Assembly: GCA_019635415.1 (NCBI GenBank)
Contig: JAHBZN010000003.1
Location: 310,001 to 374,000 of the forward strand
Origin: Ramlibacter sp.
Lineage (GTDB): Bacteria; Pseudomonadota; Gammaproteobacteria; Burkholderiales; Burkholderiaceae_C
Reading direction: 5' to 3'
Length of the DNA: 64,000 bases
Shown here: positions 7,651-16,613 of the stretch, one piece after another
How positions within the stretch are numbered: position 1 is the stretch's first letter
How the letters are laid out: each line of letters starts with the position of its first letter
The notes under the pieces: model-generated
The model's input: only the letters and a program-made list of their open reading frames with translations
Told to the model about the DNA's origin: nothing
The model's database searches: none
Made by a program: the position numbers and the translations under genes

Positions 7651-8930
7651 TGCGGCACGAAGAGGTGATGACCGCCCTGGCCAGGGCCGTGCGCTGGCTC
7701 ACCGCGCTCGTGGTGCTGCTGGGTGCCGGCGGCGCGGTGGCCCTGTTCTTCATGGTGCGGGCGCTGATCGCGCCGGCACCGGGCGAATGGTCCACGCAAG
7801 TCAGCCTCGGGCCGCTGCAGGTGCGGGTGGATGTGCCCACACTGGTGCGCCTGGGCACGGCCCCCTGGCTCGGGCCCTGGCTCGACGGACGAAGCGTGAC
7901 GACGGCCCGGGGCCGGGTGAGCTACCACTGGCAGCCGCAGGGCCCGCAGGTGCTGCTGCACTGTGCCCCCTGTGAACTCGCGCTGCCCGGCGCGGGAGCC
8001 GAGCACCTGCGGGTCGACGAATTCAGCGCCACGGTCCGGCACCAGTTCGGGCAGCTCGACGGCACGGTCCGGGTCGTGCAGGGCAATCACAGCCTGCACG
8101 CCACCTGGCAGGGCCGGCTGACGCAAACCGGCGCCGCGCTGCGGCTGGAAGCGGCCGAAGCACCGATCGCGCACTGGTACGCCGTGTGGGGTGCGCAAAT
8201 CCCCGAGCTCGCCTGGGCCGAGATCCGCGGCCAGCTCGGCGGCACCGCCGACATCCGGCTGCCCGCGCAGCAAGTGACCATCCGGCCCGTGGTGTCCCAG
8301 TTCAGCGTGCAGGGCCTGAGCACGGAAGCCCTGGCTACGGCCCGGACGCACTGCGGTCCGTCGGCCGGACTCGGGCCCGGCAGCTGGCTGGCCAAAGCGG
8401 TGATCGCCGCTGAAGACCAGCGCTTCTTCGAACACCCGGGCTACGACCTGGCCGAACTGCGGCAGGCTCAGTCCCTGAACCAGCAACGCGGCAGTGTGGT
8501 GCGGGGCGGCAGCACGCTGAGCCAGCAACTCGCCAAGTTGCTGGTCACGGGCGATGAGCGCAGCCTCAGCCGCAAGCTGCGCGAGCTGCTGTACGCCACG
8601 GAGATGGAGCAGACCCTGGGCAAGGCGCGCATCCTGCGCCTGTACCTGGACAACGCGCCGTGGGGCGACGGACTGTGCGGCGCCGGCGCCGCCGCACGCC
8701 ACTACTTCGGCCGCCCAGCGCGCGACCTCACGCCGGCTCAGGCCGTGTGGCTGGCCTCCATGCTGCACAACCCCGGCGCCGAAGCCCAGGCCTGGCAGGC
8801 CACCGGCGCCATCAACCTGCCCCGGGCCCAGCGCATCGCCGCCGCCGTGCGCGGTGCGCCCCGCGCGCAGCGCCGCCACCTCATCGCGGCCCTTGCCGAG
8901 CCCCCGGATTGGGCCGTCCCCGCGCCCTGA
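7650..8930 (+). CDS. Membrane-anchored GT51 peptidoglycan glycosyltransferase-like protein
   Basis: A 426-residue protein with one TM near residues 17-37, then about 210 residues without a recognised motif. A glycosyltransferase-51 domain follows from about 245, with all family motifs: EDQRFFEHPG (catalytic Glu255), GGSTLSQQLAK, RKLRELLYATEMEQTLGKARILRLYLDNAPWG-type helix, and AARHYFGR. There is no penicillin-binding domain, so it is a monofunctional transglycosylase (MtgA-like catalytic part) with an unusual N-terminal half. It is the last gene of the exosortase operon, suggesting that the sorted protein is coupled to peptidoglycan synthesis. That coupling is inference. Confidence 0.82.
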   Translation: MRHEEVMTALARAVRWLTALVVLLGAGGAVALFFMVRALIAPAPGEWSTQVSLGPLQVRVDVPTLVRLGTAPWLGPWLDGRSVTTARGRVSYHWQPQGPQVLLHCAPCELALPGAGAEHLRVDEFSATVRHQFGQLDGTVRVVQGNHSLHATWQGRLTQTGAALRLEAAEAPIAHWYAVWGAQIPELAWAEIRGQLGGTADIRLPAQQVTIRPVVSQFSVQGLSTEALATARTHCGPSAGLGPGSWLAKAVIAAEDQRFFEHPGYDLAELRQAQSLNQQRGSVVRGGSTLSQQLAKLLVTGDERSLSRKLRELLYATEMEQTLGKARILRLYLDNAPWGDGLCGAGAAARHYFGRPARDLTPAQAVWLASMLHNPGAEAQAWQATGAINLPRAQRIAAAVRGAPRAQRRHLIAALAEPPDWAVPAP

Positions 8931-8971
8931 TTGAGGGCCTCCCACCGCGGCATGCACCGCCTCTGTGCAAT

Positions 8972-9004
8972 TTGTATGCAATCGTCCGGGCAGATTGCGT
9001 ACAA
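8972..9004. promoter_or_regulatory. Inverted-repeat operator before the ABC importer operon
   Basis: Arms TTGTATGCAATC (8972-8983) and GATTGCGTACAA (8993-9004) match in 11 of 12 positions around a 9-nt centre. The TTGTA..TACAA ends resemble FadR/FCD-type GntR operators. The GntR gene of the same operon (13149) is the obvious candidate to bind here, about 30 bp before the first start codon. Confidence 0.7.
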
Positions 9005-9034
9005 AGCTGGCACGGTTGATGCTGTCAGGACGGC

Positions 9035-10084
9035 ATGGATGCCGCCGCCACCCCGATCTCCCCGCGCCCCGCCACGGCCGACGCTGCGGTCGAGCTGATC
9101 TCGCTGACCAAGCGCTACGCCAGCGCCGCGCCCGCCGTGGACGCCATCAACCTGCGCATCCGCAGCGGCAGCTACTGCTGTCTGCTGGGCCCGTCGGGCT
9201 GCGGCAAGAGCACCACGCTGCGCATGATCGCGGGCCATGAATCGGTCACCACGGGCGATGTGCTGCTCGAGGGTCGCAACATCACGCGCCTGCCGGCCGC
9301 GGCACGTGGAACCGCCATGATGTTCCAGAGCTTCGCGCTGTTCCCGCACCTGAGCGCCCTGGACAACGTGGCCTTCAGCCTCAAGATGAAAGGCATGGGG
9401 CGCACCGAGCGGCAGCGCCAGGCCGCCGAACTGCTGGAGCGCGTGGCCATGGGCCACCTCGCGCAGCGCAAGCCGGGCGAGCTGTCTGGCGGCCAGCAGC
9501 AGCGGGTTGCGCTGGCGCGCGCGCTCATCACCCAGCCGCGCGTGCTGCTGCTGGACGAACCCCTGTCCGCGCTGGACCCGTTCCTGCGCATCCAGATGCG
9601 CGCCGAACTGCGCCGCTGGCAGAAGGAGCTCGGCCTGACCTTCGTTCACGTCACCCACTCGCAGGAGGAAGCCATGGCCCTGGCCGACACCATGGTGGTG
9701 ATGAACCACGGCGTGATCGAACAGGTGGGCTCGCCGCACGAGATCTACAACGCGCCGGCCACCGAATTCATCGCCCGCTTCATGGGCGGGCACAACGTCA
9801 TCGACACCGGGGCCGGCAAGATCGCTGTGCGCAACGACCACATGCTCATTGCGCCAGCCGACCCCACGGCGCCCGCCGAGGGCACCGCAGGCGGCATGGG
9901 CGCCACCATCACCGACGTGGAGTACCAGGGCACCTACGTGCTGCTGGGACTCGACGCCCGCAGCGCCACCGGCCCCACGGGCGTGTCGGTGATGCTGCCC
10001 GAAGCGCGTTTCGCCGAGCGTCCCTACACGCTTGGCGAGGACGTGCACCTGTCCTGGCACGCGGCGCACGCCCTGCGCGCCTGA
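9035..10084 (+). CDS. ABC transporter ATP-binding protein, PotA/FbpC-like
   Basis: A 349-residue cytoplasmic ATPase with Walker A GPSGCGKST near residue 57, signature LSGGQQQRVALARAL, Walker B VLLLDEPLSALD and H-loop HVTHSQEEA. A C-terminal TOBE-like region follows. It energises import by the two permeases at 11378 and 12271, with the binding protein at 10109. The set has the order of polyamine/opine/phosphonate-type importers (PotABCD architecture), but the substrate is not fixed by sequence. Confidence 0.9.
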   Translation: MDAAATPISPRPATADAAVELISLTKRYASAAPAVDAINLRIRSGSYCCLLGPSGCGKSTTLRMIAGHESVTTGDVLLEGRNITRLPAAARGTAMMFQSFALFPHLSALDNVAFSLKMKGMGRTERQRQAAELLERVAMGHLAQRKPGELSGGQQQRVALARALITQPRVLLLDEPLSALDPFLRIQMRAELRRWQKELGLTFVHVTHSQEEAMALADTMVVMNHGVIEQVGSPHEIYNAPATEFIARFMGGHNVIDTGAGKIAVRNDHMLIAPADPTAPAEGTAGGMGATITDVEYQGTYVLLGLDARSATGPTGVSVMLPEARFAERPYTLGEDVHLSWHAAHALRA

Positions 10085-10108
10085 TTCTTTTCAACCAAGG
10101 AGAACCCC

Positions 10109-11377
10109 ATGTCCGACGACACCCTCGCAACGCAATCCGGCCTGCAGCGCCGCACCGTCCTGACCGGCATGGCCGGCATCCTCGCCACCGGCATGGCGCC
10201 GGCCATCGGCCAGGAGAAGATCACGCTGCGCTACCTGGGCACGGCCGTGAACCAGGACAAAGCCATCGCCGAAAAGTTCGAGAAAGACACCGGCATCAAG
10301 ATCCAGTATGTGGCCGTCACCACCGACGACGTGACCAAGCGTGCCGTCACCGCGCCCAACAGCTTCGACCTGATCGACACCGAATACTTCTCGCTGAAGA
10401 AGATCGTGCCCACCGGGAACCTCAAGGGCATCGACACCAAGAAGATCAAGAATGCCGACAAGATCACCACGCTGTTCACCAAGGGTGAAGTGGCCGGCAA
10501 GAAGGTCGGCGACCAGGGCACGGCGCCCAAGAAGGTCATGTACCTCGAAGGCGAAAAGTCCAAGAAGTTCAGCGCCTCGCCCACGCAGTACATGACGCTG
10601 ATCCCCACCGTGTACAACGCCGACACCCTGGGCATCCGCCCCGACCTGATCAAGCGCCCCGTCAGCAGCTGGGCCGAACTCCTCAACCCCGAGTTCAAGG
10701 GCAAGGCCGCGATCCTGAACATCCCGTCCATCGGCATCATGGACGCGGCGATGGTCGTGGAAGCCATGGGCAAGTACAAGTATCCCGACAAGGGCAACAT
10801 GACCAAGAAGGAGATCGACCTCACCATCGCCACGCTGATCGAGGCCAAGAAGGCTGGCCAGTTCCGCGCGCTGTGGAAGGACTTCAACGAGTCGGTCAAC
10901 CTGATGGCGTCGGGCGAGGTGGTGATCCAGTCGATGTGGTCGCCGGCCGTGACGGCCGTGCGCACCAAGGGCATCGCCTGCAACTTCCAGCCCCTGAAAG
11001 AGGGCTACCGCGCCTGGGCCGCCGGCTTCGGCGTGCCGGCCACGCTGTCGGGCAAGAAGCTGGACGGCGCCTACGAGTTCATCAACTGGTTCCTCGACGG
11101 CTGGGCCGGCGCGTACCTGAACCGCCAGGGCTACTACAGCGCCGTGCTGGACACCGCCAAGGCCAAGATGGAAGCCTATGAGTGGGCCTACTGGATGGAG
11201 GGCAAGGCCGCCAGCCAGGACATCAAGAGCCCGAACGGCGACGTGCTGGCCAAGGCCGGCAGCGTGCGCGACGGGGGCAGTTACGAACAGCGCATGGGTG
11301 GCATCGCCTGCTGGAACGCGATCATGGACGAGAACGAGTACATGGTCCGCAAGTGGAACGAGTTCGTGGCGGCGTAA
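10109..11377 (+). CDS. ABC transporter substrate-binding protein, PotD-like, with Tat-type signal
   Basis: A 422-residue periplasmic solute-binding protein. The N-terminus has QRRTVLTG followed by a moderately hydrophobic stretch and an Ala-rich cleavage area, resembling a twin-arginine signal. The mature part has the bacterial extracellular binding-protein fold of the spermidine/putrescine group (YNADTLGIRPD, SMWSPAV). RBS AAGGAG lies 6 nt before the start. It is Lys-rich compared with its neighbours. The ligand is unknown; the linked racemase-like gene hints at an amino acid or hydantoin-related compound. Confidence 0.86.
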   Translation: MSDDTLATQSGLQRRTVLTGMAGILATGMAPAIGQEKITLRYLGTAVNQDKAIAEKFEKDTGIKIQYVAVTTDDVTKRAVTAPNSFDLIDTEYFSLKKIVPTGNLKGIDTKKIKNADKITTLFTKGEVAGKKVGDQGTAPKKVMYLEGEKSKKFSASPTQYMTLIPTVYNADTLGIRPDLIKRPVSSWAELLNPEFKGKAAILNIPSIGIMDAAMVVEAMGKYKYPDKGNMTKKEIDLTIATLIEAKKAGQFRALWKDFNESVNLMASGEVVIQSMWSPAVTAVRTKGIACNFQPLKEGYRAWAAGFGVPATLSGKKLDGAYEFINWFLDGWAGAYLNRQGYYSAVLDTAKAKMEAYEWAYWMEGKAASQDIKSPNGDVLAKAGSVRDGGSYEQRMGGIACWNAIMDENEYMVRKWNEFVAA

Positions 11378-12274
11378 ATGAGCGTGACAAACACCGCCAG
11401 CAAGACCCTCCCCGCCTGGTGGCAGGCCGCGCCGTTCACGGCCGTGTTCGCGGTGTTTTTCCTAGTGCCCCTGGCACTGGTGCTGATGGTGAGCTTCTGG
11501 AACTTCAACGAGTACGAGCTGATTCCGGGCTTCACCCTGCGCAACTACCTCAGCATCTTCGAGGGGTGCAGCCACCTCACCGCCAACGGCGACCTGTGCG
11601 TCACGCTGTCCACCTACCTGTCCACGCTCAAGTTCTGCCTCCTGGTCTGGGGCATCACGCTGGTGCTGGGTTTCGCCGTGGCCTATTTCCTCGCCTTCCA
11701 CGTGCGCTCGGCGGGCGTGCAGACCGCGCTGTTCGTGCTGTGCACCGTGCCGTTCTGGACCAGCAACGTGATCCGCATGATCTCCTGGGTGCCGCTGCTG
11801 GGCCGCAACGGGCTGATCAATCAGGGCCTGGTCGGCTCGGGCATCGTTGACCAGCCCGTGGAGTGGCTGCTGTTCTCCGACTTCTCGGTGGTGCTGGCCT
11901 TCGTCCACCTGTACACCATGTTCATGATCGTGCCGATCTTCAACAGCATGATGCGCATCGACCGCAGCCTGCTCGAGGCCGCCAGCGACGGCGGCGCCTC
12001 CGGCTGGCAGACCCTCTGGAACGTGATCGTGCCGCTGTGCAAGACCGGCATCATCATCGGCTCGATCTTTGTCATCACCATCGTCATGGGCGACTTCGTC
12101 ACCATCGGCGTCATGGGCGGCCAGCAGATCGCCTCGGTCGGCAAGATCATCCAGGTCCAGACCTCCTACCTGCAGTTCCCGCTGGCCGCGGCCAATGCGG
12201 TGATCCTGCTGGCCGTCGTGCTCATGATCATCTGGGGGCTCACGCGCCTGGTGGACATCAGGAGAGAGCTGTGA
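11378..12274 (+). CDS. ABC transporter permease, PotB-like
   Basis: A 298-residue inner-membrane permease with six predicted helices and the cytoplasmic EAA loop (LLEAASDGGASGWQTLWNVIVP). Its ATG directly abuts the TAA of the binding-protein gene, and its stop overlaps the GTG start of the second permease. It forms the heterodimeric channel with the next gene product. The long periplasmic loop near residues 50-70 containing two Cys is a small peculiarity. Confidence 0.9.
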   Translation: MSVTNTASKTLPAWWQAAPFTAVFAVFFLVPLALVLMVSFWNFNEYELIPGFTLRNYLSIFEGCSHLTANGDLCVTLSTYLSTLKFCLLVWGITLVLGFAVAYFLAFHVRSAGVQTALFVLCTVPFWTSNVIRMISWVPLLGRNGLINQGLVGSGIVDQPVEWLLFSDFSVVLAFVHLYTMFMIVPIFNSMMRIDRSLLEAASDGGASGWQTLWNVIVPLCKTGIIIGSIFVITIVMGDFVTIGVMGGQQIASVGKIIQVQTSYLQFPLAAANAVILLAVVLMIIWGLTRLVDIRREL

Positions 12275-13152
12275 GCGGCCGCATCTCCGAGTCCCGCGCG
12301 CCCGGCTTCTGGCCGCTGGCCCTCGTGTTCGCCGCCTTCGTGCTGTTCATGTACGGGCCGATGCTGACCATCTTCGTGCTCAGCTTCCAGGGCCCCGAGG
12401 GCGGCCTCACCTTCCCGCTGCGCGGCCTGTCGCTGCACTGGTTCCACAAGCTGGCCGAGGGCCTGGGCACGGTCGACATCGGCGCGGCGTTCCGCCGCTC
12501 ACTGCTGCTCGGTGCGGTGGTCATGGGCCTGACCGTCGTCCTGTCGGTGCTCGCCGGCCTGGCGTTCCGCAAGAAGCTGCGCGGCGGCAACGCGCTGTTC
12601 TATGTGACGGTGGCCAGCCTCATCATGCCGTCCATCATCGTCTCGCTGGGCATCGGCCTGCAGTTCCGCTTGCTGGACACCGGCATCAAGTCCGTCCTGA
12701 GCGAAAGCATGCTCGAGAATTACGGCACCGCGCTCGGCCTCATGACGTCGGCCCTGGGCGCGCACCTGACCTGGACCCTGCCCTTCGGACTGCTCATCAT
12801 GTTCGCCGTGTTCAACCGCTTCAACCCGGCTTACGAGGAAGCCGCGCGCGACCTCGGGGCCAGCCCGTGGCAGACCTTCCGCCACGTGGTGCTGCCGCTG
12901 ATCGGCCCGTCGGTCGTGGGCATCGGCATGTTCGGCTTCACGCTGAGCTGGGACGAGATCGCCCGCACCTCGCAGGCCATCGGCGACGTCAACACCCTGC
13001 CGCTGGAGCTGCAGGGCCTGACCTCGACCGTCACCACGCCCGCCATCTACGCGCTGGGCACGGTGACCACCATCGTCTCGTTCATGGTCATGGGCGTGGC
13101 CGTCGGCCTGGCGATGTGGCTGGGCCGCCGGCAGAAGCGAAGCACGCCATGA
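12271..13152 (+). CDS. ABC transporter permease, PotC-like
   Basis: A 293-residue permease starting with GTG at 12271, chosen because it overlaps the preceding TGA in the GTGA form and follows AGGAGAGAG. It has six helices and an EAA loop (YEEAARDLGASPWQTFRHVVLP). It partners the PotB-like permease. Its stop overlaps the GntR regulator start (ATGA), so importer and regulator are one transcription unit. Confidence 0.9.
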   Translation: MSGRISESRAPGFWPLALVFAAFVLFMYGPMLTIFVLSFQGPEGGLTFPLRGLSLHWFHKLAEGLGTVDIGAAFRRSLLLGAVVMGLTVVLSVLAGLAFRKKLRGGNALFYVTVASLIMPSIIVSLGIGLQFRLLDTGIKSVLSESMLENYGTALGLMTSALGAHLTWTLPFGLLIMFAVFNRFNPAYEEAARDLGASPWQTFRHVVLPLIGPSVVGIGMFGFTLSWDEIARTSQAIGDVNTLPLELQGLTSTVTTPAIYALGTVTTIVSFMVMGVAVGLAMWLGRRQKRSTP

Positions 13153-13856
13153 GCGGCAGCGTCGCGCCCCTGACCGACAGCGACATCTACGAACGCGTCG
13201 TCTCGGCCATCCTGGACCACCGGCTGCCACCCGGCACCAAGTTGGTGGAAGACAAGCTGGCCACGGCCTTCGGCGTATCGCGCACGCGCATCCGGCCGGT
13301 GCTGGTGCGCCTGGCCAATGAACAGGTGGTGACGCTCACACCCAACCGCGGCGCCACCATCGCCCAGCCCAGCGAGCAGGAAGCGCGCGAGGTGTTCGAG
13401 GTGCGCCGCCTGATCGAGCCCACGCTGGTCACGCTGTTCATCGAGCGCGCCACCGCCGATGACATGGCCCGCCTGAAGCACTGCATCGACGAGGAGGAAG
13501 CCGCGCGCCTGGCCGGCGACATGCGCCGCGCGATCCGGCTGGCCGGCGACTTCCACCTGCTGATCGCCGAGCGCGCGGGCCACCAGACCCTGGGCCGCAT
13601 CCTGCGCGAGCTGACCTCCCGGACCTCGCTGATCCTCATGACCTACAGCGCCTCCCATGCCCGCGAGCGCGAAGAGGCCACCGCATGCGGCTGCCGGGAG
13701 CACATGGCCCTGCTCGACGCCATCCGCCTGCGCGACCCCGCCGAGGCCGCCCTGCGCATGCGGGAGCACCTCACCCGCCTGGAGTCGCAGCTGCGGTTTG
13801 CCCCGCCCGAGAACGCCGCGCCGGACCTCTCCCAGCTGTTCGGCGCCGCGGCCTGA
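13149..13856 (+). CDS. GntR-family (FCD-domain) transcriptional regulator
   Basis: A 235-residue regulator with an N-terminal winged helix (KLVEDKLATAFGVSRTRIRP) and a C-terminal all-helical FCD-type ligand domain (EVRRLIEPTLV near residue 82, HLLIAERAGH, and a late EHMALLDAI helix carrying metal/ligand-type His). FCD regulators commonly respond to small organic acids and repress their own transport or catabolic operon. Its likely operator is the palindrome at 8972-9004. Confidence 0.88.
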   Translation: MSGSVAPLTDSDIYERVVSAILDHRLPPGTKLVEDKLATAFGVSRTRIRPVLVRLANEQVVTLTPNRGATIAQPSEQEAREVFEVRRLIEPTLVTLFIERATADDMARLKHCIDEEEAARLAGDMRRAIRLAGDFHLLIAERAGHQTLGRILRELTSRTSLILMTYSASHAREREEATACGCREHMALLDAIRLRDPAEAALRMREHLTRLESQLRFAPPENAAPDLSQLFGAAA

Positions 13857-13893
13857 GCCGGCCAGCCTCCACGCGCGCCAGTTCACCCCTGCC

Positions 13894-14643
13894 ATGCGCC
13901 ACCTGCTTGTCATCAACCCCAACACCTCGGCTTCGGTCAGCCAGCTGCTGCAGACCCATGTGCAGGCCGCTGCCGGTCTGCACGTGCAGGTGAGCACCGT
14001 GACGGCACGCTTTGGCGCCCCCTACATCTGCGACGAAGCCAGCTACGCCGTGGCCGCGCACGCCACGCTCGATGCCTGGGCCGCGGCGCTGGCCGCGCCC
14101 GGCCAGGCCACGCCCGATGCCGTGCTGATCGGCTGCTTCGGCGACCCCGGGCTGCTGGCGCTACGCGAGAGCAGCCCGGCACCGGTCACCGGGCTGGCCG
14201 AGGCCGCCTTCATCGAGGCCGCACGACACGGCCGCTTTGCCATCGTCACCGGTGGCGAGCGCTGGGGGCCCATGCTGCAGCGGCTGGCGCAGGCACTGGG
14301 CCACGCACCGGCGCTCGCCGGCATCCACACCGTGGCCCCCACGGGCGCGCAACTGGCTGCCGACCCCGGTCAGGCCCGCGCCTTGCTGGCGCAGGCCTGC
14401 CGCGATGCCGTGCGCCAGCTTGGCGCGCAAGCCGTGATCCTTGGCGGTGCCGGTCTGGCCGGCATGGCCAGCGCGCTGCAGCCGGGGCTGGGCGTGCCGC
14501 TGATCGACAGCGTGCTCGCCGGCGCTCACTGGGCGCTGCGCAGCCACACCCCGCCACCCGCGCGCAGCACACCGGGCTTTGACATCCCGTGGCAGAACCT
14601 GCCACCCGAGTTCACCGTGCTGGGCCTGCCGGCCGGGCATTGA
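13894..14643 (+). CDS. Asp/Glu/hydantoin racemase-family protein lacking the second catalytic Cys
   Basis: A 249-residue cytoplasmic protein with the HyuE-type opening (LLVINPNTSASVS) and first active-site segment LIGCFGDPG (Cys near residue 76). The second segment, normally LGCAGM in hydantoin racemases, reads LGGAGLAGM, so the second catalytic Cys is Gly. Two-base racemisation should be impaired. It may instead be a decarboxylase- or isomerase-like member, or a binding protein. It follows the regulator by 37 bp and probably acts on the imported compound. Confidence 0.8.
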   Translation: MRHLLVINPNTSASVSQLLQTHVQAAAGLHVQVSTVTARFGAPYICDEASYAVAAHATLDAWAAALAAPGQATPDAVLIGCFGDPGLLALRESSPAPVTGLAEAAFIEAARHGRFAIVTGGERWGPMLQRLAQALGHAPALAGIHTVAPTGAQLAADPGQARALLAQACRDAVRQLGAQAVILGGAGLAGMASALQPGLGVPLIDSVLAGAHWALRSHTPPPARSTPGFDIPWQNLPPEFTVLGLPAGH

Positions 14644-14692
14644 CACCGCGTCGCTGGTGAACCCGGCAGACCAGGCCCCCAGCTGACGCAAA

Positions 14693-15733
14693 TCACTGCT
14701 TGGCGTAGCAGGCCCACTCCGGCACGATGGCCAGGTGGGCCTCCACGTCGGCCGCCGTGGGCAGCACGGACGGGTTGGAGTCCCCGAGCAGGCACAGCAG
14801 ATCGCGCTTGCGCGCCCAGATGAAGGGGCTGGCGACGCCATTGATGCCCGTGAACGTGCCCCAGTTGGCCACCACATTGGCCGTCGCGCCCGAACGGGCC
14901 ACGACAAAGGTGCCCAGCGTGGTGATGCCGTTCAGACTACCGGTTCCGGCGCAGGTCGAGTTCTCATAGAACATCACGCTCTGCTGGTAGGTCAGGCTCG
15001 TTGCGGTCACATTGGCGGCACGAACCAGCACCCGACCCGAGCGCCCGCCACCCACCGCCGAGCATTGGCCCTGCAGCCAATCGCCGGCCAGCCCTGCCGT
15101 TCCCAGCGGGATATCGGAGACCGCACCCACACACGCCACGCTCACGCCCGACACGCTCCCGTTGGCGGTGCCGGACCCGGCGGTCACCGTGCAGGTCTGC
15201 CCCGCCGGTTGCGTTTTCACGGTCACGGCGTAGGCGCTGCCCGCCGCCACCGGGTTGCTGAAGGTAAATCCGCCATTGCTGCCCACGCTCAGGTCGTTGC
15301 CCGCATTGTTCTGCAACACCAGCGTGGTACCGGCTTGCAAGCCCGTCACCGTTCCCCCCAGCGTCACGGTATTGCCCGCCAGGGCCTGGCAACTCACCGC
15401 GACATCGGCCACGTCCGCTGTCGCGGTACCCGTGCCACGCGCCACCGCGCAAATCTGGCCAGAAGGCTGGGTTTTCACGGTCACGGCGTAGGCCGCATCG
15501 CGCGCCACCAGCGCGCTGAAGGTGAAGCTGCCATTGCTGCCCATGGTCAACGGGTCCGCGCCGTTGTTGGCCAGGACCACGCTGGTGCCGCTGGCCAGCC
15601 CGGCCACCGTGCCGCCAACGCTGTAGGGCCCGCCACTGCCCCCCGCGCCGTCACCGCCGCCACCGCACCCCACCACGCCCAGCGCCAGCAGCAGCGCCAA
15701 TGACCCTCGAACCCGCAAGCCATCGTTTCTCAT
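14693..15733 (-). CDS. Putative lipoprotein with two tandem beta-type repeats
   Basis: A 346-residue protein with a lipoprotein signal ending LGVVGC, then a Gly/Ser-rich linker. Two repeats of about 85 residues follow. Each has GGTV-GL--GT--VL-NN, then SNG-FTFS, then AYAVTVKTQP-GQ-C-V, ending in a Cys. They are probably outer-membrane-exposed immunoglobulin-like modules. The C-terminal 130 residues carry four Cys and no motif I know. The start at 15733 is spaced 9 nt from AAGAGG; 15739 (ATG) and 15754 (TTG) are alternatives. No function can be assigned. It is convergent with the racemase-like gene. Confidence 0.75.
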   Translation of the reverse strand: MRNDGLRVRGSLALLLALGVVGCGGGGDGAGGSGGPYSVGGTVAGLASGTSVVLANNGADPLTMGSNGSFTFSALVARDAAYAVTVKTQPSGQICAVARGTGTATADVADVAVSCQALAGNTVTLGGTVTGLQAGTTLVLQNNAGNDLSVGSNGGFTFSNPVAAGSAYAVTVKTQPAGQTCTVTAGSGTANGSVSGVSVACVGAVSDIPLGTAGLAGDWLQGQCSAVGGGRSGRVLVRAANVTATSLTYQQSVMFYENSTCAGTGSLNGITTLGTFVVARSGATANVVANWGTFTGINGVASPFIWARKRDLLCLLGDSNPSVLPTAADVEAHLAIVPEWACYAKQ

Positions 15734-15905
15734 GACCATAATCCTCTTACGCAATTGAACAAAAGTTACGCCGGGTCGCGGGCGCCGCGTGGCAACCTCA
15801 ATGCAGCAGCTGTCGCCGCTGCACCCGGAGTGTTGAAGTCGCTGGATTCTGGCGAGCGGCCCGCCGCGTGAGAACCCTACCTCGGCAGGGAGCGCCCTGT
15901 ATCAA

Positions 15906-16613
15906 ATGACGCCAAACGCAACCGCCCACCCACTGCACCCCTCGGCGCTGGCCCCCGTGGCCGCCTACATCCTGTTGCTGGAGGATCACCCGCTGGTCGT
16001 TCAGGGCCTGAGCCACTACCTGGCCAGCGCGCGCCCGGAGCTGCCCGTGCGCGTGGCCGCCAGCTGGCAGGCCGGCGAAGAGCTCATTCATGTCCACGGC
16101 AGCCCGGCGCTGGTCCTGGCCGATGTGTGGCTGGTCGACGGCAACAGCCTCGATGCCCTGCGCCGCTGCCAGGCGCTGTGCCCGCAAACGCCCTGGCTGG
16201 CCTACAGCGGCGACGATGAACCTGCCCTGCGCCAACGCGTGCGCGATGCCGGCGCCCAGGGCTTTGTGCACAAGCAGGCGCCGGTTGAAGAATTTGCGCA
16301 GGCGCTGAACGCCTTGCTTGGCGGCGCAGCCTGGCACGCGGCAGACACCCAGGTGCCCCTTCCCGGCGGGCCCCGGCCGCGCGAATGGACCGTCACCGCC
16401 GAGGAACTGGGCCTCACGCCCAGACAGGGCGAAATCCTCGCGCTGGTACTGCGTGGCCTGCCCAACAAGCGCATCGCCCACGCGCTCACCGTGTCGGAGA
16501 GCACGGTCAAGGAACACGTCACCGGCATCCTGAGCCGCCTGGGCGTGCGCACCCGGGTCGAAGCCATCGCCCTGCTGCAGGGCCGGCGGCTAGCCCATCC
16601 CGGCGCCGCATGA
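15906..16613 (+). CDS. NarL/LuxR-family response regulator
   Basis: A 235-residue regulator. The receiver domain has the acidic pair in LLLEDH, the phosphoacceptor Asp in VLADVWLVDG and the Lys in GFVHKQ. The C-terminal LuxR-type helix-turn-helix includes LTPRQGEILALVLRGLPNKR and VSESTVKEHVTGILSRLGV. It overlaps the downstream hybrid kinase gene by ATGA, so the two are a cognate pair. Target genes are unknown. Confidence 0.9.
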   Translation: MTPNATAHPLHPSALAPVAAYILLLEDHPLVVQGLSHYLASARPELPVRVAASWQAGEELIHVHGSPALVLADVWLVDGNSLDALRRCQALCPQTPWLAYSGDDEPALRQRVRDAGAQGFVHKQAPVEEFAQALNALLGGAAWHAADTQVPLPGGPRPREWTVTAEELGLTPRQGEILALVLRGLPNKRIAHALTVSESTVKEHVTGILSRLGVRTRVEAIALLQGRRLAHPGAA

